Below the pieces are notes generated by a model. The model saw nothing but the letters and a program-made list of their open reading frames with translations, was not told the DNA's origin and searched no databases. Source: Bilamarchaeum sp050303335 (GTDB lineage: Archaea > Micrarchaeota > Micrarchaeia > Anstonellales > Bilamarchaeaceae). Taken from it: a stretch of 6,258 nucleotides of DNA. The stretch is taken from positions 1 through 6,258 of the forward strand of contig JBNLBN010000037.1 of assembly GCA_050303335.1 (NCBI GenBank), read 5' to 3'. The stretch's first letter is position 1; every line of letters begins with the position of its first letter. Position numbers and translations under genes: made by a program. Positions 1 through 5,066 of the stretch are shown here, piece by piece.

Positions 1-201
1 TTTGCAATTACCTATTTCATTTCAGGTTTCTTCACCCTGGACCAGAGCTTCGAGACCCTTGGAGTGGTCATTGCCCTTGCAGTTTTATCGCTTTCAATCT
101 TCCTTGCAGGCCTGCTTGCCCTCCGTTGCATTCCAGAAGAGGACATAGAGCTTTCCAGATCATTCCTGAACAGACTTCCCTTTATAAAGCCTTCTCCCTA
201 A
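1..201 (+). CDS. C-terminal end of a membrane protein, probably a polysaccharide/oligosaccharide flippase (partial)
   Basis: Frame 1 is open from the window edge to a TAA at 199-201, giving the last 66 residues of a protein whose start lies upstream. What is visible is a hydrophobic stretch (roughly residues 22-43, VVIALAVLSLSIFLAGLLAL) followed by a charged tail containing the motif PEEDIELSRSFLNRLP. A final membrane helix followed by an acidic 'eDlel...L..lP' tail resembles the C-terminal ends of archaeal Wzx/MATE-like flippases, which move lipid-linked sugars across the membrane. That assignment rests on a short, low-complexity stretch, so it is tentative; another multi-pass membrane protein is possible. 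A membrane glycosyltransferase two genes downstream makes a surface-glycan role plausible. The last codons also carry the probable promoter of the next gene. Confidence 0.5.
   Translation, partial: FAITYFISGFFTLDQSFETLGVVIALAVLSLSIFLAGLLALRCIPEEDIELSRSFLNRLPFIKPSP
181..188 (+). promoter_or_regulatory. Box A (TATA) candidate for the prepilin peptidase gene
   Basis: TTTATAAA matches the archaeal box A consensus and lies inside the last codons of the upstream gene. Start of transcription would be expected near 207-210, leaving a leader of about 17 bases that contains the SD at 215-219. The same spacing (box to ATG 45 bases) is seen for psmA (44 bases) with the identical octamer. No clear purine-rich BRE precedes it, and AT-rich octamers also arise by chance. 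Confidence 0.5.
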
Positions 202-214
202 TATTGTTTCATTT

Positions 215-219
215 GAGGT
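215..219 (+). promoter_or_regulatory. Ribosome binding site of the prepilin peptidase gene
   Basis: GAGGT, complementary to the 3' end of archaeal 16S rRNA, ends 6 bases before the ATG at 226. It supports that start codon over later in-frame ones. Confidence 0.65.
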
Positions 220-225
220 ATTCTT

Positions 226-1074
226 ATGTTGGAAGACATTTTTTTCGGATCCATTACGTTGCCTGGCGAAATCTTCAGGCTCCTTATTGCAGTTATCGGA
301 GTGGGCGTCACTGCCTATTATGACCTTTACAATAACAAGAACATACCGGATGAGATACTCTATGCCTTCCTTGGAATAGCTTTCCTCGTCAACCTGATAT
401 TCTTCGAGGAGACCCTTTTCTGGTTCTCAATCGGCCTCGCGGTTTTCTTCTCGGCAATCGGATACCTCTTCTACCGCGTAGGACAGCTGGGCGGTGCCGA
501 TGTAATCGTGGTTGCGGCAATTATACTGCTCCTGCCTATACATCCGTCGATTTCGAACATGGAATTCAACATACCATTCATATTCTCTATAATAGTCTTT
601 TCTGGAGTGCTATTTGCACTGTACATACTCGCATACTTCGGGTACAAGCTCTATGAAAACGAGGCAAAGCCAAAGATCCTCTACGGGCTGATGATAATCC
701 CGTACCTCCTCTTTGCCTACATCTATGTCAATTCATTCCTGTTCTCTCCGGTCTATTTCATTTTCATAACCATCCTCCTTGCAGCCACGATATTCTTCCT
801 GATGTTCAAGGAATCGCTTAACCAGGTCCTATCGGAACCAATGCCCGTAAGCCAGCTTGAACCAGAAGACGTGCTTGCACTTGAGATGATGAACAAGGAC
901 ATGATCGAAAGGTACAAGATACCAAGGCTCCTGAGCTCCCAAGAGATAGAGCGGCTCAAGGAGACCAAGATAAAGGAAGTATACGTGTTTACGAAGCTTC
1001 CCCCTTTCATCCCGTTCATACTGGTCGGCATGATACTGTCGCTCCTCTTTGGAAGCTCACTGCTTCTTCTTTAA
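226..1074 (+). CDS. Archaeal A24-family prepilin peptidase (FlaK/EppA/TadV-like aspartyl membrane protease)
   Basis: This 282-residue polytopic membrane protein carries the two aspartates of the GxGD protease class: D33 in the first helix region (AYYDLYNNKNIPD) and D92 in the GGAD motif (residues 89-92). These enzymes cut class III signal peptides from pilins and archaellins at the cytoplasmic face of the membrane. Hydrophobic segments lie around residues 16-32, 45-60, 64-83, 93-105, 117-139, 152-170, 174-194 and 261-282. Between about 195 and 257 there is a charged soluble insert (EPEDVLALEMMNKDMIERY..) ending in VFTKLPPFIPF before the last helix. That loop and ending recur in archaeal A24 proteins that are longer than the bacterial minimal TadV type. 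The start is supported by an SD (GAGGT, 6-base spacing). No pilin or archaellin gene is in the window, so the substrate is unknown. The family call is firm; the subgroup is not. Confidence 0.85.
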   Translation: MLEDIFFGSITLPGEIFRLLIAVIGVGVTAYYDLYNNKNIPDEILYAFLGIAFLVNLIFFEETLFWFSIGLAVFFSAIGYLFYRVGQLGGADVIVVAAIILLLPIHPSISNMEFNIPFIFSIIVFSGVLFALYILAYFGYKLYENEAKPKILYGLMIIPYLLFAYIYVNSFLFSPVYFIFITILLAATIFFLMFKESLNQVLSEPMPVSQLEPEDVLALEMMNKDMIERYKIPRLLSSQEIERLKETKIKEVYVFTKLPPFIPFILVGMILSLLFGSSLLLL

Positions 1075-1077
1075 ATA
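1070..1077 (+). promoter_or_regulatory. Box A candidate for the glycosyltransferase operon (predicted leaderless)
   Basis: TTTAAATA overlaps the stop codon (1072-1074) of the prepilin peptidase gene. Its first base is 28 bases before the ATG at 1098, so the usual box A to start-site distance puts transcription start on or next to the ATG. No SD is visible in the 23-base gap, which agrees with a leaderless transcript. Upstream sequence is pyrimidine-rich rather than BRE-like, so this remains a candidate. Confidence 0.45.
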
Positions 1078-1097
1078 TTTTCAATTAAGTGTAGCAC

Positions 1098-2282
1098 ATG
1101 GATATTGTCGAGTTCATAGACTACTTGATAGCATTTTTCTCGCTGTTCGTCGTCAATGTGTTCATCCTTATATTTCTCAAGCATCGCAACGACTACCTGA
1201 AGGTTCCCCAAAAAACCGACTGGGAACCGCTGATCTCGATAATACTTCCTGCATACAATGAAGGGGAGTATATCAGGGAATCACTCAAGTCATTGCTGAA
1301 GCTCGATTATCCAAAGGAAAAAATCGAGATAATCGTTGTTGACGACGGCTCTACCGATGAGACTGCAAAGATTGCAAGGGACTTCACCGGACCGAGAGTC
1401 AGGGTATTCACGAAAAAGAACGGCGGCAAGGGAGCGGCACTTAATTACGGCATCAGGAAGGCTAATGGGAAAGTGATAGTCACCATGGATGCCGACTCCT
1501 ACGTCACCCCGAATACCATTAACGAGCTCCTCCCCTTCTTCGAGGATCCGCTTGTAATGGCAGTAACGCCGGCAGTGAAAATCAAGGAGAGCGGGTCCCC
1601 CCTCAAAGAACTTCAGAGAGTCGAATATCTCATGATACTTTTCTCAAGGAAGCTCCTTTCGTTCATCGATTCCGTTCCCGTGACCCCCGGACCTTTTTCA
1701 ATATTCAGGGCCGAGGTGTTCAAAAAAGTCGGCCTCTTTGATGAGCACAACCTGGTCGAAGACCAGGAGATCGCCCTCCGCATCCAGTCCAAGAACTTCA
1801 GGATAATGAGTTCGATGACGGCGGATGTCTATACCGAGCCGCCAGGCAACATTGGCGACCTCCTGAAGCAGAGGGTCAGGTGGCAGAGGGGCGGCTTCAG
1901 GAACTACTGGAAATACAGGTTCATGATAAGCCCGGACTTCGGGGACTTCGGTATGTACTTCGTACCGCTCAATTTCGCAACGATTACTGCATTCTTCGTG
2001 GTACTGGCACTTATGATACACTCGATATTCACCACTCCCTATTATGTACAGTACATCTGGACTGATGTCCTTGGGTTCAACATAGGGCTCTTCACGTTCG
2101 TAGGGATTTTTGTAATCCTTACAAGCGTCCTATTCACATTTCTTTCGGTAAAAAGCTTCAGAAACGAGAAGGTCGGCATCCCATATATAATCTCTTTCAT
2201 CTTTTTCTATTGGTATCTTATGATAGGATACAACCTTCTCTTCGTCTTGAAGGAGATCAGGAGGGAAGGTTATTCGTGGTGA
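1098..2282 (+). CDS. Membrane family 2 glycosyltransferase, processive polysaccharide-synthase type
   Basis: This 394-residue GT-A enzyme would transfer sugar from a nucleotide-sugar donor in the cytoplasm. After one N-terminal membrane helix (about 5-27) comes the catalytic domain. It shows ISIILPAYNEGEYI (47-60), the nucleotide-binding VVDDGSTDE (80-88), NGGKGAALN (108-116), DxD as DAD (131-133) for the metal and diphosphate, TPGPFSIFR (196-204), the catalytic-base motif EDQE (221-224) and QRVRW (258-262). The last is the Q..RW signature of processive synthases such as cellulose, hyaluronan, chitin and poly-GlcNAc synthases. About three C-terminal helices follow (284-309, 325-352, 361-385). 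The architecture is close to PgaC/IcaA in length, but sugar and product cannot be read from sequence; a single-transfer lipid or protein glycosyltransferase is possible. It heads a likely operon with the next two genes and may pair with the flippase-like gene upstream. No SD precedes the ATG; the start is set by the N-terminal helix and the promoter spacing. Confidence 0.85.
   Translation: MDIVEFIDYLIAFFSLFVVNVFILIFLKHRNDYLKVPQKTDWEPLISIILPAYNEGEYIRESLKSLLKLDYPKEKIEIIVVDDGSTDETAKIARDFTGPRVRVFTKKNGGKGAALNYGIRKANGKVIVTMDADSYVTPNTINELLPFFEDPLVMAVTPAVKIKESGSPLKELQRVEYLMILFSRKLLSFIDSVPVTPGPFSIFRAEVFKKVGLFDEHNLVEDQEIALRIQSKNFRIMSSMTADVYTEPPGNIGDLLKQRVRWQRGGFRNYWKYRFMISPDFGDFGMYFVPLNFATITAFFVVLALMIHSIFTTPYYVQYIWTDVLGFNIGLFTFVGIFVILTSVLFTFLSVKSFRNEKVGIPYIISFIFFYWYLMIGYNLLFVLKEIRREGYSW
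2278..2282 (+). promoter_or_regulatory. SD overlapping the stop codon of the glycosyltransferase gene
   Basis: GGTGA includes the TGA stop at 2280-2282 and ends 4 bases before the ATG at 2287. Placing the ribosome binding site on the upstream stop codon suggests translational coupling of the two genes and fixes the start of the second. Confidence 0.55.
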
Positions 2283-2286
2283 ACCA

Positions 2287-2940
2287 ATGAGGAAAATTTC
2301 ATATTCGATATACCTGGCCGCGTTCGTCATATCAGCCCTGATCTTTATCAGCGGGGTCTTCGTGGGTTCCCTGATCGACAATTCGAATCTTGAGACATTA
2401 TCCAGCGAGGTCAATGAAGTTTCAGGGAAAGTGTCGTCGCTGCAGCTGCTTCTGCTTATGGAAGGGAATTCATCCTCATTCTGTCCGGTATATTCATCCG
2501 AGCTCCAGTCAATAGACGAACAGGTGGAGATCCTAGGACACAAGCTAAGCTATCTGGAGGACCAGAAAGGCGCGGAGGATCCGGAACTGAAGAATGAATA
2601 CTTTGCCCTCCAGGCTGAATCATACCTTCTTTCGAAGAAGGTGAACGAGATCTGCGGGAGCAACAATGTCCTCCTGATCCACTTCTACTCCAACAAGGAC
2701 TGCGAAATGTGCGCTGAACAGGGTATCCAGGTCCTCGAGGCAAGGGACGGTCTTAGGGGGGAAGTGCCTGTCAAGCTGTACTCATTCGACGGAGAGCTTG
2801 GAAGCCCCATAGTGGACGCTTTCAAGAAGAGCTATTCCGTGAAAAAATACCCCACGCTTGTAATAAACGGCAAGACCTATCCGGGCTACAAGAGCGTTGA
2901 GGAAATCAAGCAGATTCTGCGTGAATCCTATGATAGTTGA
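2287..2940 (+). CDS. Membrane-anchored coiled-coil protein with a C-terminal thioredoxin-like CxxC domain
   Basis: This is a 217-residue protein. Residues 8-30 form one hydrophobic signal anchor with R2 and K3 before it, so the rest probably faces outward. Residues 35-122 are mostly polar and helix-prone, possibly coiled coil. From about 127 a thioredoxin-like fold begins (VLLIHFYSNKDCEMC), with the redox pair C139-x-x-C142 after the first strand and a likely cis-proline at P189 (KKYPTLVINGKTYPGY). The active-site dipeptide is EM rather than the GP or PH of classical thioredoxin and DsbA. Two further cysteines, C66 (SFCPVY) and C123 (NEICGS), flank the helical region and could form a structural or resolving disulfide. 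The likely role is thiol-disulfide exchange outside the membrane; the partner is unknown. It sits between the glycosyltransferase, to which it is probably coupled, and a DUF167 gene it overlaps by 11 bases. The domain call is good; the function is inferred. Confidence 0.75.
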   Translation: MRKISYSIYLAAFVISALIFISGVFVGSLIDNSNLETLSSEVNEVSGKVSSLQLLLLMEGNSSSFCPVYSSELQSIDEQVEILGHKLSYLEDQKGAEDPELKNEYFALQAESYLLSKKVNEICGSNNVLLIHFYSNKDCEMCAEQGIQVLEARDGLRGEVPVKLYSFDGELGSPIVDAFKKSYSVKKYPTLVINGKTYPGYKSVEEIKQILRESYDS

Positions 2941-3148
2941 AGTCTCTGTTGTTCCAAATTCCAAGAAGTTCGAGATAAAGAAAAACGGAAAGATAAAGAT
3001 CCACCTGAAATCAAAGGCAGAAAACAACAAGGCTAATATCGAGCTGATAAAGGAGCTTAGCAAGCGCTACAATTGCGAAGTCTCGATCGTTTCCGGTCTG
3101 AAGTCAAAGAACAAGAAGCTCCGCTTCAGCGATGATGTCGAGTTATAG
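2930..3148 (+). CDS. DUF167 / YggU-family protein
   Basis: This 72-residue protein begins MIVEVSVVPNSKKFEI and contains KAENNKANIELIKELSKRYN and the end motif VSIVSGLKSKNKKLRF. These match the conserved parts of the small DUF167 (YggU, human C15orf40) family: a P-N/K-x-K strand, the K-A-N helix start, and SG..S..K near the C-terminus. The biochemical function of the family is not established. An upstream in-frame ATG at 2897 would add 11 residues (MRKSSRFCVNP) with no family resemblance. I chose 2930 because homologs begin at this strand, and because a partial SD (GTGA, 2921-2924) lies 5 bases before it. The gene starts inside the 3' end of the thioredoxin-like gene with an 11-base overlap, so the two are probably translated in a coupled way. 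The product is strongly basic (many Lys). Confidence 0.8.
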   Translation: MIVEVSVVPNSKKFEIKKNGKIKIHLKSKAENNKANIELIKELSKRYNCEVSIVSGLKSKNKKLRFSDDVEL

Positions 3149-3156
3149 AAATTGTT

Positions 3157-3172
3157 TTTAAATGTTTATATA
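3157..3172 (+). promoter_or_regulatory. AT-rich promoter region with box A candidates for the 127-residue protein
   Basis: Two overlapping-style boxes are visible: TTTAAATG at 3157-3164 and TTTATATA at 3165-3172. The first places transcription start at or next to the ATG at 3186 (29 bases from its first base), consistent with a leaderless mRNA, since no SD is present. The second matches the consensus better but would start transcription inside the gene, with no suitable downstream start until M62. The preceding GAAAT (3148-3152) could serve as a BRE. Confidence 0.5.
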
Positions 3173-3182
3173 ATAATTATAT
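3168..3182 (+). repeat. 15-base palindrome, possible operator
   Basis: The 7-base arms ATATAAT (3168-3174) and ATTATAT (3176-3182) are perfect inverted copies around a single A at 3175. The palindrome sits between the box A candidate and the start codon at 3186, where a bound repressor would block the polymerase. It is wholly A/T, so chance or simple promoter AT-richness is a real alternative. Confidence 0.3.
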
Positions 3183-3185
3183 CCT

Positions 3186-3569
3186 ATGTTTAAACTCAGA
3201 GAGCCAGCCAGGAGAAGGTTAATTGTGCCGGATCCTGCAAAGTCAAAATATGATTCGATTCTCGGAACAAAAGACAAGCTTTTCATCGGAGGGGACACAG
3301 TCTGCGAGATAATAGTCCGCAACGGCCAGGATGATCTTTTCAGGAGGGCGTGTGATGAGGTGATTCAAATGGGCTATACCCTCCAGCATGACAGTTCCCA
3401 TGAAATAGGTCTTGATGACTATAACCTGGCGTACGTATATGTCTTGGATGGAAAAAGACTCATCGGATCAATCGCCAAAAAGATTACTCCCCTAGACATC
3501 GAGCACCTTGAAATATCAAGCCTCTATCATCCGGAATTCATCGAGCGCATGAAAGGCATTGTTAATTAA
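3186..3569 (+). CDS. Unrecognised 127-residue soluble protein
   Basis: I do not recognise this family. The product is 127 residues, with no signal peptide or membrane segment. The N-terminus is basic (KLREPARRRLIVPDPAK, 3-19). It is followed by an apparent strand and turn (KLFIGGDTVCEIIVRN, 31-46), a helix (DDLFRRACDEVIQMGY, 49-64), strands (NLAYVYVLDGKRLIGSIAKKI, 80-100) and a helical tail ending YHPEFIERMKGIVN. The alternation suggests a compact alpha/beta fold. It has two cysteines (C40, C56) not arranged as a metal site, and several histidines (68, 72, 107, 115) without a clear motif. Codon choice resembles that of its neighbours, so it does not look foreign. It appears to be transcribed alone or with lemA-htpX, whose start lies only 23 bases beyond its stop. 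The start follows from promoter spacing; no SD is seen. It is likely real because of its length, codon use and fit between neighbours. Confidence 0.75.
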   Translation: MFKLREPARRRLIVPDPAKSKYDSILGTKDKLFIGGDTVCEIIVRNGQDDLFRRACDEVIQMGYTLQHDSSHEIGLDDYNLAYVYVLDGKRLIGSIAKKITPLDIEHLEISSLYHPEFIERMKGIVN

Positions 3570-3571
3570 AT
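3564..3571 (+). promoter_or_regulatory. Weak box A candidate before lemA
   Basis: ATTAAATC overlaps the stop codon (3567-3569) of the upstream gene, with its first base 29 bases before the lemA ATG at 3593, the spacing seen at the other SD-less starts. The match to TTTAWATA is poor. lemA may instead be read from the promoter at 3157. Confidence 0.25.
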
Positions 3572-3592
3572 CTTATTTTCCAATTCATTTCC

Positions 3593-4147
3593 ATGTTCGA
3601 AATCATTGCACTATGCCTCGGGGGATTAGCGATTCTTGCTCTTATTTATGCGGTAATGACCTACAACCGGCTCGTTCAGCTTCGGAACAGGGTCGAGAAC
3701 TCGTGGTCGCAGATCGATGTCCAGCTGAAAAGGAGATATGACCTCATACCGAACCTTATCGAGACGGTCAAGGGCTATGTCAAGCACGAAAAAGAGACGC
3801 TCGAGAACATAACCAAGTACAGGGCACAGCTCGTCACAGGTTCAGTCGAGGAGAAGGCCCAGGCCAACAACATGATCAGCCAGGCGCTGAAGTCCCTTTT
3901 CGCAGTTTCAGAGAATTACCCGAAACTGCAGGCAAACGAGAACTTCAAGATGCTCCAGGAGGAACTTGCGGGAACGGAAAACAAGATCTCATACGTGAGG
4001 ACTGCTTACAACGATTCCGTCCTTTCTTACGACAACGCCATCGAGATGTTCCCGTCCAATGTCTTTGCGAATCTCTTCGGATTCAAGCCAAAGGAATACT
4101 TCCAGACGGATGAAACGGAAAGAAAAAATGTCAAAGTGAAGTTCTAG
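3593..4147 (+). CDS. lemA: LemA family membrane protein
   Basis: This 184-residue protein has the full LemA signature. One N-terminal membrane helix (about 3-22) is followed by the helical domain with NSWSQIDVQLKRRYDLIPNL (36-55) and ETVKGYVKHEKETLE (57-71). The conserved C-terminal box RTAYNDSVLSYDNAIEMFPS (136-155) follows, with NVFANLFGF (156-164). LemA proteins have a short outward N-terminus and a long helical bundle, and their biochemical role is unsettled. They are very often encoded beside HtpX, and here the stop codon (TAG 4145-4147) directly touches the htpX ATG, so the pair is surely co-transcribed and probably works together at the membrane. No SD precedes the ATG; the start is supported by the hydrophobic N-terminus beginning at residue 3. 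Length is normal for the family. Confidence 0.93.
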   Translation: MFEIIALCLGGLAILALIYAVMTYNRLVQLRNRVENSWSQIDVQLKRRYDLIPNLIETVKGYVKHEKETLENITKYRAQLVTGSVEEKAQANNMISQALKSLFAVSENYPKLQANENFKMLQEELAGTENKISYVRTAYNDSVLSYDNAIEMFPSNVFANLFGFKPKEYFQTDETERKNVKVKF

Positions 4148-5017
4148 ATGGCAAGTTTCTTCGATGCAATAGAGCAGAACAAGCGCAATTCAGCCATTCT
4201 GATGGCAGTGATGTTCTCAATCTTCCTTGCATCCGTATTCTTTATTTCATACATGTTTGACCTCGGCATTTGCGGCCCGACACTTGGACTTATTGCCCTG
4301 GTCACATATACGGTAGCTGTTTTCTACAAGGGGGACCAGGTGATACTCTCCATGACGGGCGCCAAGCCCGCCTCTAAGAAGGAATATCCCTACCTTTACA
4401 ATACAGTCGAGGGACTGGCGCTTGCTTCCCAGATTCCTATGCCCAGGGTTTATGTGATAGAGGACCCCAGCCCCAACGCCTTTGCAACAGGCCGCGATCC
4501 TGAACATTCTGCCATTGCTGTCACAACCGGCCTGCTCAAGATAATGAACCGGCAGGAACTGGAGGGCGTAATAGCCCATGAGATCTCCCATGTTGCCAAT
4601 TTTGACATCCGGTTTTCAATGGTCGCGATAGTGATGATCGGGGCAATAGCATTGATGGGAGACTTCGTCTGGAGGATGATGTTCTTTGGAGGAGGAAGGA
4701 AAAGGGATGGCGGCGCACTGGTCCTGATAGGCCTTGTTTTCATAATCCTTGCACCAATTTTCGCCCAGCTCGTCCGGTTCGCGATCTCGCGCGAAAGGGA
4801 ATACCTTGCGGATGCCAACGGGGCAAGGATAACCAGGTATCCGGAAGGCCTTGCATCCGCACTTGAGAAGATCAAGGCAGCATCAATACCTACAAAATCC
4901 GCTAACGACACGACGGCATCGCTCTTCTTTTCCAATCCGTTTCCCCACAAGCTCGGGTTCCTGGGATCGACCCATCCGCCAATAGAAAAGCGGATCGGCA
5001 AATTGCGGTCCATGTGA
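4148..5017 (+). CDS. htpX: HtpX-type membrane zinc metalloprotease (M48B)
   Basis: This 289-residue protease degrades damaged or misassembled membrane proteins in HtpX homologs. Membrane segments lie near 16-36, 41-60, 156-177 and 190-211. The active site HEISH (144-148) gives zinc ligands H144 and H148 and catalytic E145. The third ligand is E218 in SREREYLADANGA (214-226), the HtpX form of the motif. Also conserved are SPNAFATGRDPEHSAIAVT (108-126), preceding the catalytic helix, and STHPPIEKRI (274-283) at the C-terminus. Length matches the family and all key residues are present, so the enzyme should be active; the catalytic domain faces the cytoplasm. The start abuts the lemA stop with no gap, and a weak GTGA (4136-4139) eight bases upstream may act as SD. 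The proteasome alpha gene begins 49 bases downstream with its own promoter. Confidence 0.95.
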   Translation: MASFFDAIEQNKRNSAILMAVMFSIFLASVFFISYMFDLGICGPTLGLIALVTYTVAVFYKGDQVILSMTGAKPASKKEYPYLYNTVEGLALASQIPMPRVYVIEDPSPNAFATGRDPEHSAIAVTTGLLKIMNRQELEGVIAHEISHVANFDIRFSMVAIVMIGAIALMGDFVWRMMFFGGGRKRDGGALVLIGLVFIILAPIFAQLVRFAISREREYLADANGARITRYPEGLASALEKIKAASIPTKSANDTTASLFFSNPFPHKLGFLGSTHPPIEKRIGKLRSM

Positions 5018-5022
5018 ATAAG

Positions 5023-5030
5023 TTTATAAA
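5023..5030 (+). promoter_or_regulatory. Box A (TATA) of psmA
   Basis: TTTATAAA is preceded by purine-rich GAATAAG (5016-5022), a plausible BRE. The expected start of transcription is near 5049-5052, giving a leader of about 16 bases that just includes the SD at 5055-5060. This is the most convincing promoter in the window. Confidence 0.65.
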
Positions 5031-5054
5031 TCTCTTAGCACTTATCTATTCTCT

Positions 5055-5060
5055 AAGGTG
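5055..5060 (+). promoter_or_regulatory. Ribosome binding site of psmA
   Basis: AAGGTG, an archaeal SD core, ends 6 bases before the ATG at 5067 and fixes that start. Confidence 0.7.
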
Positions 5061-5066
5061 TAAATT

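Noticed and set aside
126..323. A 65-codon plus-strand open frame between the first two genes
   Set aside because: It overlaps the flippase-like end and the SD-supported prepilin peptidase start in another frame, with no motif of its own.
2130..2543. A 137-codon minus-strand open frame across the glycosyltransferase/thioredoxin-like junction
   Set aside because: Both plus-strand genes are well supported, and the translation shows no recognisable domain.
4450..5013. A 187-codon minus-strand open frame opposite htpX
   Set aside because: It lies wholly antisense to a confident HtpX gene, and its translation (Ser/Ile/Arg/Pro-rich, no motif) is what the complement of that coding strand would give.
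5034..5057. Short inverted repeat CTTAG/CTAAG upstream of psmA, considered as a leader hairpin
   Set aside because: The arms are only 5 bases with a 14-base loop, and the left arm lies upstream of the expected transcription start, so it would not be in the RNA.
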